Positions 1 through 9,262 of a stretch of 64,000 nucleotides of DNA are shown here, piece by piece. The DNA is from a virus, in IMG/VR virus record IMGVR_UViG_3300042514_000757, positions 19,783 through 83,782 of that record. One strand, written 5' to 3'. Position 1 is the stretch's first letter. Each line of letters opens with the position of its first letter. The notes under the pieces are model-generated. The model had not been told where the DNA came from. It saw only the letters and a program-made list of their open reading frames with translations, and made no database searches. Made by a program: the position numbers and the translations under genes.

Positions 1-3000
1 ATGCACCACCAAGAACCGTCAACTTATCAGTAAGAACAAGTTCAGAGAATGTCTGAATTGTAGTGTTCTCTTCACCAACAACATTCAACTGAGCAATATC
101 GTCAGAAGTGATCTGTCCAGTAACAGGGTTGATAACCTGGTTACCGATGAATAGATCACCGTTCGAGTTTAGACCAGAGTAGAATGAAACACCAGCAGCT
201 TCCTTAAGTGACTGAGATAGTTTTACCTGATCTGCAGTTAGAACTTCAACCTGAGTCTGTGGGAATGCAGTTGAGTAGTTACCAGGACCGAAACCAGTAT
301 ATTCAAATGTATGGTTACCAGATCTTTGAATAGAGTGACGACGAAGTTCAATGGGGATGGGTACCAATTCTCCCTCAGTATCAACCTTGAGTGGAATCAT
401 TCTAGTTTCAGCATCACCTAGTCTAGCAGTCAATCCAAATGAACCGATTGTTCCAGCACTAGCATTCCATGCAAGGTTATTTTGAGATTCTGCAAGGAAG
501 AATTGTGCTGCTTCCTTTGTGATACTTCTCTTAGTATCCTTATTTGGAGTTGGAGTAGCACCATCGGTTCCATATACCAGACCAATAGTAATATTATCCG
601 CAACAGAAATAGATGCCAATGGATCAGCATTTGGATTATCTCTGTCAAATGCAGGATATACTTCGTTCACATTCTGAGAGAATCTAAAGTCATTAAAGTT
701 TGAAGTGGATGGTGTAATAGATGCACACAATACACTCAAGTAGTAAATACCATCGGCAACACCTCTTTCAAATTGCTGATGAGTTTCAATCTCATACACA
801 TAATAAACTTTATTGTATGATGGAGAACTAGACTCACTGGATCTTGGTTGCAACACATAACCAGTAATAGGTGCTCTAGGAACAGGGAATGAATCTTTTG
901 GCATTACATAGCGTAATCTATAGATTCTATCTTTCAGAACACGAGCATCAGGTACTCTCTTGATGAATGTAGTTGGAGTAAATGCTAGAGTATTGTAAAT
1001 GGCATTGGTAGTTAGAGTAGTAAAGATTTCATTACTTGTAGATGAAACTTGAATATACCAACCACCAACAACACTTTGACCACCAACACTGTATGTGTTT
1101 GAGTCAAACTTCAATGGGCTATCTGCAGTATTTGCAGTTGCAGTAGTTACAGATGGTCCGTATGGATTAATTCTTGCAGATTTAACTGTTGCTGTTGTAG
1201 ATCCAGAAGAAATTAGCAGACAGTATAACTTATCTGGTACAGCAGATCCACCAGTACCATCTTGTCTAGCACCAACAGTATAACCTTGAACTTTCTTTGG
1301 AGGTGCAGCATCTGGATTAGTGTATCCATATAGATACAATCTCTGTGAATTTGCAACTACTTTGGTTCTCTGAATATCAACGTTAACCCAGTTTACAGAT
1401 ACTTCAGGAACATCAGAAAGAGACTTAGGTGGAATGATGTGAGTTAGAGTTCCGAACTTATCCTTAGTAAATGCTGCTGCTTTGAATCCCTTACAGCGGA
1501 GAGCAGTGTTACCAAAGTTAGAGTTGGAGTTAGTGATGGACATGTCAGCACCACTATCAGCAAAGAAGTGATCACCATATCCCACCGCGAACACCGAAAC
1601 GACCTGAATGAATGCGTCGTTGGATGCCTTAATGTGAACGTGTCTCCATCCCTTCTTATATCTACATGCACCATCTAGGTGAGCACCTTGGCCACCCTCA
1701 TCGTAGGATCCAGTAGAAGTGTTATAGCGTACAAATGCACGATCGTCTTTCTGTAGAGATAGACCAGTGAACTGTGCAACAACCATGGATTTGAAACCAG
1801 TGGTTTTTCCACCATCAGCGTGCATACCATTCATACCCCACACAGAACGTAGGGATAGGTTGAACACATATGGAGATGATGAGTCAACAGTATCAATCTC
1901 AACCTTAACTAGAATGTTAGATCCAACAGCATTACCAGTTGGTTCATCAGACATCTGATAGGTAAATACGTTTCCTTGTGCAGATGTTACTTGGAAGGAT
2001 CCATTGTAGAGAGAGGCATCCAGTTCAGACTGAGTACCAGTCGATCCAGTAACACCTGAAATATTAACAGAAACCCCAACGGAGAATCCGTGATTCTTAG
2101 GATTACCTAGTTCATCAACAGTGATTGCAGTAGCAGTCTGACCGTTTCTAGTAATCTGAAGAACCTGGAATTCGTCAGAGATAGGTCCAACGATTCTATT
2201 TTCTTCGATTCTTGGTTGTAGTTGGTCTTGTGATGGAGTACCAGAGGTATCAGGAATAGAAGTGAATGCTCTCGAAATCTTCTGATAGTAGATCTCAAGG
2301 TCAGTTCTGGACTGAAGATCAGGAATGATCGAAGAGTTAATATCAAAGTTTGGTTTTACATTTCCATCAGCAATTAACTGTCTGAGTTCGTTTCTACCAT
2401 CAGCAAACTCAAATGCAGTTAGTTTGTGGTGTGAATAGTTTGGTTGGATTGTAGTAGCATCATTCTCTTTGTAGTAAACACCAGTAGAGTCACCATCAAA
2501 GAAGGAGAACTGCCAGAAGTAGCAACCACCAGTTACACGGAAGATTGCAGCCTTTGATGGTTCGTTAACTGTGGTGATGCCTAGAGATGGTCTCGTTGTA
2601 GGATAAGGAATGTACTTAGGAATAATCTTAGTTCTTCTAAGGTCAGATCCTACGATAGAACAACCTCTAGGAACAATAACACCACCTTCAACAGAGTTAA
2701 ATTTATAAAGAATATTGTTAGGACTTGTCACATCAAAGTTTGAGTTTTCATCCAGAGGTGGAATTTCTGTGTATAGAATTTCTCCTGGACGATTATCAAT
2801 AATATATTCAGAGGGGTATAGGTAGATGCTGAATGCATCATACTCGTCATTAGAAAGACCAACACGATACGAGAATCGTGATACTTCAAGAAGTGCTCTC
2901 TGTAAAGTCTTGAAAGGTCTAAGAGCAGAGTTACCTCTATTGTCAATCGAGTCCGAAGCGTCGAAATCATCGGGATTGACGTAGATGATACGTCCCGTTC

Positions 3001-3037
3001 TGGACGTAATAATATTCTTGAGTCTTGTTAATGACAT
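1..3037 (-). CDS. Large virion/tail-fibre-like structural protein (partial, runs off left edge)
   Basis: This minus-strand frame is open from an ATG at 3037 to the window edge (at least 1012 codons; I checked the frame at both ends and near 1500 and saw no stop). The N-terminus (MSLTRLKNIITSRTGR, then a stretch with 'YVNPDDFDASDS' and 'RPFKTLQRALLE') and internal 'SITNSNSNFGNTAL' strings resemble the pectate-lyase/beta-helix style of tail-associated proteins in T4-like cyanophages. It is the last visible gene of a structural block that begins at 6390. The function (tail fibre or baseplate-attached fibre) is inferred from style and neighbours. The C-terminus is outside the window. Confidence 0.8.
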   Translation of the reverse strand, partial: MSLTRLKNIITSRTGRIIYVNPDDFDASDSIDNRGNSALRPFKTLQRALLEVSRFSYRVGLSNDEYDAFSIYLYPSEYIIDNRPGEILYTEIPPLDENSNFDVTSPNNILYKFNSVEGGVIVPRGCSIVGSDLRRTKIIPKYIPYPTTRPSLGITTVNEPSKAAIFRVTGGCYFWQFSFFDGDSTGVYYKENDATTIQPNYSHHKLTAFEFADGRNELRQLIADGNVKPNFDINSSIIPDLQSRTDLEIYYQKISRAFTSIPDTSGTPSQDQLQPRIEENRIVGPISDEFQVLQITRNGQTATAITVDELGNPKNHGFSVGVSVNISGVTGSTGTQSELDASLYNGSFQVTSAQGNVFTYQMSDEPTGNAVGSNILVKVEIDTVDSSSPYVFNLSLRSVWGMNGMHADGGKTTGFKSMVVAQFTGLSLQKDDRAFVRYNTSTGSYDEGGQGAHLDGACRYKKGWRHVHIKASNDAFIQVVSVFAVGYGDHFFADSGADMSITNSNSNFGNTALRCKGFKAAAFTKDKFGTLTHIIPPKSLSDVPEVSVNWVNVDIQRTKVVANSQRLYLYGYTNPDAAPPKKVQGYTVGARQDGTGGSAVPDKLYCLLISSGSTTATVKSARINPYGPSVTTATANTADSPLKFDSNTYSVGGQSVVGGWYIQVSSTSNEIFTTLTTNAIYNTLAFTPTTFIKRVPDARVLKDRIYRLRYVMPKDSFPVPRAPITGYVLQPRSSESSSPSYNKVYYVYEIETHQQFERGVADGIYYLSVLCASITPSTSNFNDFRFSQNVNEVYPAFDRDNPNADPLASISVADNITIGLVYGTDGATPTPNKDTKRSITKEAAQFFLAESQNNLAWNASAGTIGSFGLTARLGDAETRMIPLKVDTEGELVPIPIELRRHSIQRSGNHTFEYTGFGPGNYSTAFPQTQVEVLTADQVKLSQSLKEAAGVSFYSGLNSNGDLFIGNQVINPVTGQITSDDIAQLNVVGEENTTIQTFSELVLTDKLTVLGGA

Positions 3038-3062
3038 AGTTTTATTGTCCTATATTACTTAA

Positions 3063-5078
3063 TTAGATAGTAACTCTGTTATAAAGTAGAACTTCAAAGT
3101 CCGATGTAGTGTCTTCGAATCCATTTAGAACATAACTAAGGTCAGCAACACTAGAATTTACAACAATTGATTGACCTGGACCAACTACAATACTTGTATT
3201 TTTGTCAGTTACCTTTGTTGCTAATGACTTATCAAACAGAATATAATCTTCTGCATTTACAGAAGTTGCAGAAGTAAGAGATGATACAGTAGCAAAGGAT
3301 CTCACAACACCAACTTCTCTAGGAGAATCATATAACATATGTTCAAATGTTCCAGTTCCAGAAACTGCACCAGTGTTTGCAATTGATAGTGTGACGGTTG
3401 TTCCACTAATTGCGGTGATTCTAGCACCAGATGCAATTCCAGTTCCAGAAACTGACATACCTTTAACAAGTCCAGTGGCAGAGCCAACCGTAATTGTCTT
3501 AGTACCATTAGATCCAGTAATGGAAGTGGTTATTTCAGCAAAAGCGACGGAATTAAGTCCAAGAGAAACTTTGAGTGCAGTTCCAGAGTAACTGTGTACA
3601 TAACCATATGGTCCAATATGAACAGCGCCTACATCGTTACTACCAGAACCAGTATCAAAAGAATCAGTTACTGAGATCGTACCATCAATATCATAAACGT
3701 AAATACTATTATAAAGTGGAGTATTATCAATTGTAACACCTCCACCCAATCCATCTTCGTCTAAATCAACAATATTTAAATTGACAGAAGTAGTTGAAGT
3801 GATATCAATTTGAGTGTATGCTCCAGCAGATCCAGCAATACCAACAATAGAAACTCCAGTTGCATATTCTGCTGTTTCTCCAGTTAATCGGAATCTAAGT
3901 GAATGGTTCGTGTTTGATGAATCATTCTGAAGGAATCTATATGTCCTATTCAAGATGGCAGAGAAGTTGGTAATATTCTGATAAATGCCAACACTGCCAA
4001 TATCATAAACAAATTTCTTCGTTGGTGAGAATGGGTTGTTAGTTAAAGTACTATAATTTACTTCGGATGCTACAGGTCCAACAGTCACTACTTCATCTTG
4101 ATCAAAGAAGTTGAGGATAACTCTATCATCATATGTAAAGTATGAAACGGTGGCGGCAGCAAGATGAGCAGCGGCAGTTGTACCAAATCTTCCTCTAGAA
4201 ACATCAATAGTTGTACCATTGATACCAAGAATTTCCATCAATTCATTATCAATTTTAATATAATTACCGATGGTTAATCCAGTAGCACTTGCAACATCTA
4301 GACTAGTTACAACACCATCAATACCGCTAGAGAGAGTTGTAGTTGTTGCAGTAGTACCAAGTACAGAACAAGTTGAACCACTCTTGTGAGCAGATGCAGT
4401 AGTTCCGAACTGTGCTCTAGTTACAGCAGAAATGAATCCAGTAAAAGTACCAAGCAATACAATTTCAAAATCATTTGAACCTGGTGTTGTACTAACTCCT
4501 GGAATGGCAACATACTTACCAGAAGCAACATTAGTGAGATTTGCAAATCTTAAATTGGTTGCAGCACTAGTAACGTCAGGAATACCAGCAGAAATTGCGT
4601 TGGTAGTAGATTGATAAGAATAGACTAGAGCAGTAAGTCCATTTGCTCCAGTTAAAGTATCTCCAGCCGCAATTGTTCCTCCAGTAGGAGCAACACCCAA
4701 GTTAAAATTACCAACGTCATCCACTTTAGTTGGAACTTCAATGATGCTATCATCTGTTACAACATCAAGATATCTGAAGGTTGCATTTTGACTATCTGTT
4801 GTGATCAAACTTCCAGGTACAAGAGCATTTGCCTGAACACCAGGAATTAGATCTAACTGGTAAGTACTTACTACGTTACCTTTTCTGTATTCATAGTTAC
4901 TAGCATCTACAGTTAAAATTTGGTCATAGTCTCTTAGACCGACTTTATAAGTCGAAGCAGAGGATCCCTGATTGGTTACGTTAAGAACTGCACTAGCAGA
5001 ACTTCCAATTGGAGATCTGTATAAAAGGGTATCTGTAGTTGCTGAAGGTTTTGCCGAAGCTAGTTTTCCTGCGGTCAT
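3063..5078 (-). CDS. Virion structural protein with repeated 'FGTTA' modules
   Basis: 671 aa, starting at ATG 5078, five bases after the stop of the upstream gene. The protein is rich in Ser, Thr, Gly and Val and almost free of Cys, as usual for beta-rich fibre proteins. Two copies of a module ending 'TRAQFGTTASAHKSG' and 'SRGRFGTTAAAHLAA' are visible near residues 215-290. This repeat type is common in cyanophage fibre-like proteins. No enzymatic motif is seen. It is flanked by two other structural genes in the same orientation, which supports a virion role; the exact position in the particle is unknown. Confidence 0.8.
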   Translation of the reverse strand: MTAGKLASAKPSATTDTLLYRSPIGSSASAVLNVTNQGSSASTYKVGLRDYDQILTVDASNYEYRKGNVVSTYQLDLIPGVQANALVPGSLITTDSQNATFRYLDVVTDDSIIEVPTKVDDVGNFNLGVAPTGGTIAAGDTLTGANGLTALVYSYQSTTNAISAGIPDVTSAATNLRFANLTNVASGKYVAIPGVSTTPGSNDFEIVLLGTFTGFISAVTRAQFGTTASAHKSGSTCSVLGTTATTTTLSSGIDGVVTSLDVASATGLTIGNYIKIDNELMEILGINGTTIDVSRGRFGTTAAAHLAAATVSYFTYDDRVILNFFDQDEVVTVGPVASEVNYSTLTNNPFSPTKKFVYDIGSVGIYQNITNFSAILNRTYRFLQNDSSNTNHSLRFRLTGETAEYATGVSIVGIAGSAGAYTQIDITSTTSVNLNIVDLDEDGLGGGVTIDNTPLYNSIYVYDIDGTISVTDSFDTGSGSNDVGAVHIGPYGYVHSYSGTALKVSLGLNSVAFAEITTSITGSNGTKTITVGSATGLVKGMSVSGTGIASGARITAISGTTVTLSIANTGAVSGTGTFEHMLYDSPREVGVVRSFATVSSLTSATSVNAEDYILFDKSLATKVTDKNTSIVVGPGQSIVVNSSVADLSYVLNGFEDTTSDFEVLLYNRVTI

Positions 5079-5085
5079 TTGTTAT

Positions 5086-6390
5086 CTACCATCCTGATTG
5101 AAAATGTGCCTGTAGTTTGAGTCTTCCTCCAAGATTTTTTGCTGTAATTGCTCCACCAAAATCAATATTCTCTAGTGATCCAGCATTGTTGGTGGATAGT
5201 AATGTAGCATCGCCATCTGGAAATTGTATAGTTCTCGTTTCACTAATATTAGTTAGGTCAAAAACAACTCGTCTCAATGATGATCTAACGTCAGAAAATA
5301 CTGGTTGATCGTATAATTTATTTTTGATTGTTTGAGATGCTAACTCAGAAACAAGAATGCTTGTTGCTGTACTATTTAGTGTCGTAGGAAATGAGAAACT
5401 ATTAGTTGTTGCGGTTAGAAGATTACTTAGTTCAAATTGAATCTTTTTGGTTGGATCTGTTGACGTAGCAAATACAGCATCTTGATATACTTTGGAAGTA
5501 ATTGTCTGTGCTGAGTCAGTACCAACCAGAGTAATACTTAAGTCAGGGAATCTTACAGTCCTTGGAGCAGTAAGTAAAGAAGCATCAAACAATGCCTTGT
5601 TACTTGTGGATGCGTTCAGTGCAAAACTTGGTTGAACAAAAGTCTTGTTCGAAATCGTCTGTGATGATAGATCATCGACAATTGTACTTTGAATTACACC
5701 AGAACCAGGATCTGGGAAGAAATAAGTTTTAGTGCCAGAGTTAGTTAAAACCCAGTCAATACCAAACTTGGCTTCTTTATTACCATCAGTAATGTAGAGA
5801 TTGTTTTCAGTTACTCTAATTACTTTGTTGGTGATAGTTTGTGATGTATCAGTACCAACTAGTGTAGTGCTATTTCCAACGTCAACTAGTGGTAGTGAGA
5901 AAATTCTTAGACCAGTACCAATATTGCTTACTTCAAATCTCGCTCTCTTGTTGCTGCTAACATCATCAACAACTTCGAATTGTGTGTCCTGCAATCTAAA
6001 AATAGATCCAGGTTGAACACCTACAGTTCCAGATCCTTTTGGTTGTAAAAGAATATTAACATTATTTGCTGTAGTGTCAACTGCCTGCAGTTTCGCTGTT
6101 ACTGTACTAGCAGCACTTTCTGTGATTTTAGAAAAGTAATATCCAGAAGTACCAAAAGAAATTCCAAGTTCATTATAAGCGTTTTGATATAATCCAGTGT
6201 CACGATCAAGGTCAAATGCTAGTCCAGGAGCAGTTTTAGTTCCCGCTGCAACACCACGAAATAACTGATTTACTTTACTTTTTCTATTTGGGATTAGAGG
6301 ATCAGCAATAACTACTGGTACAATAGCTTCACCAGTAAGCAAATCATCCGCTAAGTTTTCTAATTGTGATATTTTTTTGGTTCCAGCCAC
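5086..6390 (-). CDS. Tail-fibre-like structural protein with tandem beta repeats
   Basis: I place the start at GTG 6390 (protein begins VAGTKKISQLENL). GAAGG lies about 8 bases upstream, and the longer ATG start would fall inside the terminator and late promoter at 6423-6464. The 434-aa product holds several repeats of the type 'VGTDTSQTITNKVI', 'DDLSSQTISNKTFV', 'VGTDSAQTITSKVY' and 'SELASQTIKNKLYD', each followed by a segment ending in '(F/I)xFP'. Such repeats occur in cyanophage tail-fibre-like proteins. Transcription is probably late, from TATAAATA just upstream, and may run on through the next two structural genes. Confidence 0.8.
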   Translation of the reverse strand: MAGTKKISQLENLADDLLTGEAIVPVVIADPLIPNRKSKVNQLFRGVAAGTKTAPGLAFDLDRDTGLYQNAYNELGISFGTSGYYFSKITESAASTVTAKLQAVDTTANNVNILLQPKGSGTVGVQPGSIFRLQDTQFEVVDDVSSNKRARFEVSNIGTGLRIFSLPLVDVGNSTTLVGTDTSQTITNKVIRVTENNLYITDGNKEAKFGIDWVLTNSGTKTYFFPDPGSGVIQSTIVDDLSSQTISNKTFVQPSFALNASTSNKALFDASLLTAPRTVRFPDLSITLVGTDSAQTITSKVYQDAVFATSTDPTKKIQFELSNLLTATTNSFSFPTTLNSTATSILVSELASQTIKNKLYDQPVFSDVRSSLRRVVFDLTNISETRTIQFPDGDATLLSTNNAGSLENIDFGGAITAKNLGGRLKLQAHFQSGW

Positions 6391-6422
6391 AAGTAACCTT
6401 CGGGGGGATTGTTCTTCAGATT

Positions 6423-6430
6423 TATTTATA
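6423..6430 (-). promoter_or_regulatory. T4-type late promoter
   Basis: TATAAATA on the minus strand, exactly the T4 late -10 element, about 33 bases upstream of the GTG start at 6390. It sits directly downstream of a Rho-independent terminator, so the structural genes that follow would be insulated from upstream transcription and switched on late by sigma-gp55/gp33-type machinery (gp33 is in this window). Confidence 0.75.
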
Positions 6431-6434
6431 CAAG

Positions 6435-6464
6435 AAAAAGGACTAGGGTATTTCACCTAGTCCT
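6435..6464 (-). terminator. Rho-independent terminator
   Basis: Minus-strand 9-bp stem AGGACTAGG/CCTAGTCCT with an 8-base loop, followed by TTTTTC. It ends the transcript of the 73-aa gene at 6499-6720. Confidence 0.85.
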
Positions 6465-6498
6465 ATTACTTCCTTCACACGGACAACTTATTATACCA

Positions 6499-6720
6499 CT
6501 AAAATGGTGGTCCGTCAAATCCTTCGATTGAATGTATCTTCTTCTTTAAGTCTTTCACTAAAGTACGAACTATCTGAGACTGCTCTTCATAGAATGGATC
6601 CCCAGTACTCAAATAAAATTCTTGTAATTTATCTACATACTTCAGCATCTGATATATGTGGGGATTCCAGGGATCTCTAGTTGGAGCAAAGTAAGTTCTT
6701 CGCTCTGTCTCTGGTGGCAT
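6499..6720 (-). CDS. Small conserved-looking protein, unknown function
   Basis: 73 aa, ATG at 6720. Pro-rich N-terminus (MPPETERRTYFAPTRDPWNP) followed by a helix with a coiled-coil look. No domain recognised. It has its own late-promoter-like CATAAATA at 6743-6750 and is closed by the terminator at 6435-6464, so it behaves as a monocistronic late unit beside virion genes. Confidence 0.65.
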   Translation of the reverse strand: MPPETERRTYFAPTRDPWNPHIYQMLKYVDKLQEFYLSTGDPFYEEQSQIVRTLVKDLKKKIHSIEGFDGPPF

Positions 6721-6742
6721 GTATACCTACTGCATACGCTAG

Positions 6743-6750
6743 TATTTATG
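6743..6750 (-). promoter_or_regulatory. Late promoter variant CATAAATA
   Basis: Minus-strand CATAAATA about 22 bases upstream of the ATG at 6720. It fits the relaxed form NATAAATA of the T4 late element. Confidence 0.55.
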
Positions 6751-7693
6751 ATAAAATTGTCTTAGTTCGATTAATATATTCATTGCGAATATACTCACCG
6801 TAGGATTGATTTGGGTCAATCCTGTTTTTGCAACTACCAACACCACAATATCCACAGTTCTTACCTACAACTAGGTAATTCATAATTATGTTCTTGTAAG
6901 TGTCAGTTCCATTACCAACAATAAGTGGAGTAATATCAACTCCATTCATGGCAAGGAGATACATGGAGTTGAATACAATGTCCATGCTGTTATTGTGAAT
7001 CAATCCATTAAATTCACAGAAGGTAATATACTCTTCGTAACTTGAATTGTGCAAACTATACAGAACAGAATATACTGTACCTATCTTATGCATCAATTGA
7101 TCTGAATTGAAAATATCAGCAACATCAGTAACCAATCCACTATATGAAATATCAGATATGGAATTTTTATCCCATGGGAAGTTCCAATTATTGGTAATCA
7201 TATAATCCAACAACTCACGAAGTTTGTGTGATTGTGGTTGTTGCATATAAAAGATTCTATTACATTGATAGAGAACTTTCAAGTAGTACTGCTCTGAAGA
7301 TTCATCTATTGTTTCATAACCAAGTACATCAATAGAGTTCTTTTCAAAACTTGGTTCATCATATAGATTCTCAAGGATGTTTAGTTCCTTTATTCCACAT
7401 GATCCAATCCAGTCAGTAAATTGTGGTTGGAATTTCTCTTGAAAGATTCCTACCTTACCTTGGAAACATTTCTTGGATACCTGAGTGCCCAGGTAAAAGA
7501 TTGGACTTTCTGATATTATGTCATACTCATCTGAAATTTGCAAATCAGTATGATGAGATGTATATGGTACACCAACTCCTTTGTAATAGATTTGACTACC
7601 TTTATATACTCTACCATCAACGTACTCTAAATTATCATCAATATGGATATTATTGACTACATTTCCAGTAGTATCATACACAAGTACATCCAT
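6746..7693 (-). CDS. Protein of unknown function with C-terminal Cys cluster
   Basis: 315 aa, ATG at 7693, just downstream of tRNA-Thr. The sequence looks globular, with a Tyr/Asn-rich, low-charge body and a C-terminal cluster CGYCGVGSC near residue 285 that could bind metal. No family recognised. The promoter is not obvious; it may be read through from the tRNA-Thr side. Confidence 0.7.
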   Translation of the reverse strand: MDVLVYDTTGNVVNNIHIDDNLEYVDGRVYKGSQIYYKGVGVPYTSHHTDLQISDEYDIISESPIFYLGTQVSKKCFQGKVGIFQEKFQPQFTDWIGSCGIKELNILENLYDEPSFEKNSIDVLGYETIDESSEQYYLKVLYQCNRIFYMQQPQSHKLRELLDYMITNNWNFPWDKNSISDISYSGLVTDVADIFNSDQLMHKIGTVYSVLYSLHNSSYEEYITFCEFNGLIHNNSMDIVFNSMYLLAMNGVDITPLIVGNGTDTYKNIIMNYLVVGKNCGYCGVGSCKNRIDPNQSYGEYIRNEYINRTKTILS

Positions 7694-7713
7694 AATAATA
7701 TTTTAGTATGTAA

Positions 7714-7785
7714 AGCCTCCGACAAGATTCGAACTTGCGACCAGCGGTTTACAAAACCGCTGCTCTACCACTGAGCTACAGAGGC
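7714..7785 (-). tRNA. tRNA-Thr (UGU)
   Basis: Complete cloverleaf: acceptor GCCTCTG/CGGAGGC, D-arm, anticodon loop TTTGTAA (anticodon UGU, codon ACA) and T-arm with TTCGAAT. CCA is not encoded. Confidence 0.95.
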
Positions 7786-7786
7786 A

Positions 7787-8059
7787 TTAATCGTATTCTG
7801 GAGGCATACACTCTGGATTTTCCAGTTCCACATCAAACAGACATGGGTGTGCCTCCTCATCAATCAAATAGAAAGATATTTTATATAGGTCTTCTGGTTC
7901 CCACCTTCTTTGTTGATCTGCTTGTTTGATCAGATCTTCATCGTAGATAGCATTTTCTTCAAGTTCATCAAACGTAAAGGGGAAAGAATTGATGAAGTAC
8001 ATTCGAACAATCATCTCGCCTCTATTATACCAACAATACGCCTGAGTGATCTTGTACAT
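7787..8059 (-). CDS. Small acidic protein, unknown function
   Basis: 90 aa, ATG at 8059 (MYKITQAYCWYNRGEM). Acidic C-terminal half (ENPECMPPEYD). The stop codon lies two bases from the 5' end of tRNA-Thr. No domain recognised. It probably belongs to the speD transcription unit, read from upstream. Confidence 0.6.
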   Translation of the reverse strand: MYKITQAYCWYNRGEMIVRMYFINSFPFTFDELEENAIYDEDLIKQADQQRRWEPEDLYKISFYLIDEEAHPCLFDVELENPECMPPEYD

Positions 8060-8066
8060 AAATGTT

Positions 8067-8285
8067 TTACTTTAGAGACCTTGCTGGATTCATAACTGGA
8101 TACACTGGTGGCACATTACTATGTACAATCACTTCATCCCAAAAAGTAGGATGACAGATTACACAACAATCAAGATACGCATCAGCATCCACATTCACGC
8201 AAATAGTAATATATTGATCAGATATAAATCGAATATAACCCGTAATGTGTTTCCATTCGACATAAGATCCAATCTCAAAATTCAT
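8067..8285 (-). CDS. Small protein, unknown function
   Basis: 72 aa from ATG 8285 (MNFEIGSYVEWKHITGYIRF). The longer in-frame start would overlap speD by about 65 bases and lacks the good ribosome binding site; GAGGTGGGT directly precedes the chosen ATG. The start overlaps the 3' end of speD, implying translational coupling. Beta-strand-rich with several Cys residues. No domain recognised. Confidence 0.6.
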   Translation of the reverse strand: MNFEIGSYVEWKHITGYIRFISDQYITICVNVDADAYLDCCVICHPTFWDEVIVHSNVPPVYPVMNPARSLK

Positions 8286-8625
8286 ACCCACCTCTAGGGA
8301 AAGATTTAGTTGCGTGTGATTTTGGTTTAAATTGTTCAATTACATGCCAAACGGCAGATTCAGGATTGCTTAGTCCGCAAGTGTAAATATCAATTGCGGC
8401 ACTACCTTTCTCTGGCCACGTATGGATTGAAATATGTGATTCAGCAAGGAGGAGAACAAAAGTAATGCCTTGGGGTTCAAATTTATGGAAAACAGAATTT
8501 AAAATTGTTGCCCCAGATATAATTGCTGCTTGACGTAGTGTTTTATCAATGAAGTCTAAATCATCAAGTAATTCACTTTGAACGCCATAAACTTCAAGGG
8601 TGCAATGCTTTCCTAAATTTTCCAA
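8275..8625 (-). CDS. speD: S-adenosylmethionine decarboxylase (SpeD-type)
   Basis: 116 aa. Supplies decarboxylated SAM for spermidine synthesis. The prokaryotic SpeD signature AESHISIHTWPE is present: cleavage would fall between Glu62 and Ser63 and generate the pyruvoyl group on Ser63; His68 and Cys83 (YTCG) match the usual catalytic residues. Length agrees with the short class-1B enzymes. No ATG exists in this frame; TTG 8625 with GGAGA about 9 bases upstream is the likely start. speD is a known cyanophage auxiliary gene. It follows tRNA-Leu(UAA) and a sigma70-like promoter at 8777-8805. Confidence 0.92.
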   Translation of the reverse strand: MENLGKHCTLEVYGVQSELLDDLDFIDKTLRQAAIISGATILNSVFHKFEPQGITFVLLLAESHISIHTWPEKGSAAIDIYTCGLSNPESAVWHVIEQFKPKSHATKSFPRGGYEF

Positions 8626-8650
8626 GGCATACCGTCTCCATTCACTAAAT

Positions 8651-8670
8651 TTCCAACTATTTAGTTGGAA
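8651..8670 (-). other. Hairpin between tRNA-Leu and speD
   Basis: Perfect 8-bp inverted repeat TTCCAACT/AGTTGGAA with a 4-base loop directly 3' of tRNA-Leu and upstream of the TTG start of speD. It has no U-run, so processing of the tRNA 3' end or shaping of the speD leader is more likely than termination. Confidence 0.5.
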
Positions 8671-8743
8671 TAGGAGTGGTGGGATTCGAACCCACCCTTG
8701 AACGATTTTAAGTCGTTTGCCTCTTCCGCTGGGCTACACTCCC
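8671..8743 (-). tRNA. tRNA-Leu (UAA), short variable region
   Basis: 73 nt. Acceptor GGGAGTG/CACTCCT with A73, anticodon loop CTTAAAA (UAA, codon UUA), T-loop TTCGAAT. The variable region is only 5 bases (CAAGG), unlike the long arm normal for Leu tRNAs. Confidence 0.85.
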
Positions 8744-8776
8744 GAAAGAATCGCGGTCTCTCAACCGCATGTATGT

Positions 8777-8805
8777 ATGATACCAGACTCAGAAAGGGAT
8801 GTCAA
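8777..8805 (-). promoter_or_regulatory. Sigma70-like promoter for tRNA-Leu/speD
   Basis: Minus strand TTGACA, 17-base spacer, TATCAT, with TGG before the -10. It lies across the 3' end of the 84-aa gene and about 35 bases upstream of tRNA-Leu. Confidence 0.7.
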
Positions 8806-9043
8806 GAGGAGGAGGACCAGCAAGAGCAGTCTCAGGAGACTCAAGAACCTTTTGCATCTGTTGCAACTCTTCAATCAAATCTTCAGGAAGAGGTGCCTTT
8901 TCAATCACAGGAACCAAGAGTACATCTCCACTTTCACTTGTAACACGGAAAGACATCTTATTTCGTCCTACAAGTGTATCAACAATAAAATCAGCGTACT
9001 CAGCAAGTTCATCAAGAGTAATTACTGGGACTTGTGTGTTCAT
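8789..9043 (-). CDS. Small protein, possibly Phd/YefM-like fold
   Basis: 84 aa, ATG at 9043 overlapping the stop of the upstream gene (ATGA). The N-terminal helix (ITLDELAEYADFIVDTL) followed by 'SFRVTSESGDVLLVPV' vaguely resembles the fold of prevent-host-death antitoxins, but I see no toxin partner and the similarity is weak. The C-terminal tail is Pro-rich. Confidence 0.55.
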   Translation of the reverse strand: MNTQVPVITLDELAEYADFIVDTLVGRNKMSFRVTSESGDVLLVPVIEKAPLPEDLIEELQQMQKVLESPETALAGPPPLDIPF

Positions 9044-9237
9044 AGTTTATAAATTCGTTGTTCAGCGGGAAGAGTTTCCTGGCAGAAGTTTACCATATTT
9101 TCAAACTCTTGTAAACCCTCCTCATTCCATTCACATGCGACTGTCTGAAACTCACCATCAGTACCATGCATTTCTACAGTACGTTTGGTGAAATCAATTA
9201 CCACATGGTCTAGCGTGGCATCGGGACGGATATTCAT
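9040..9237 (-). CDS. Small acidic protein, unknown function
   Basis: 65 aa (MNIRPDATLDHVVIDF), ATG at 9237. First gene of a two-gene operon with the 84-aa gene. A TTGACA-18-TAGGAT promoter lies just upstream, at the end of gp5. No domain recognised. Confidence 0.6.
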   Translation of the reverse strand: MNIRPDATLDHVVIDFTKRTVEMHGTDGEFQTVACEWNEEGLQEFENMVNFCQETLPAEQRIYKL

Positions 9238-9262
9238 CAGGGGTGCTCGGGGGTCTCACGAC

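Noticed and set aside
8275-8625. speD as a broken gene because no ATG exists
   Set aside because: TTG with a fitting GGAGA and a full set of catalytic residues make a functional gene more likely.
8789-9237. Toxin-antitoxin pair from two coupled small genes
   Set aside because: Only a vague Phd-like pattern in one of them and no toxin motif in the other.
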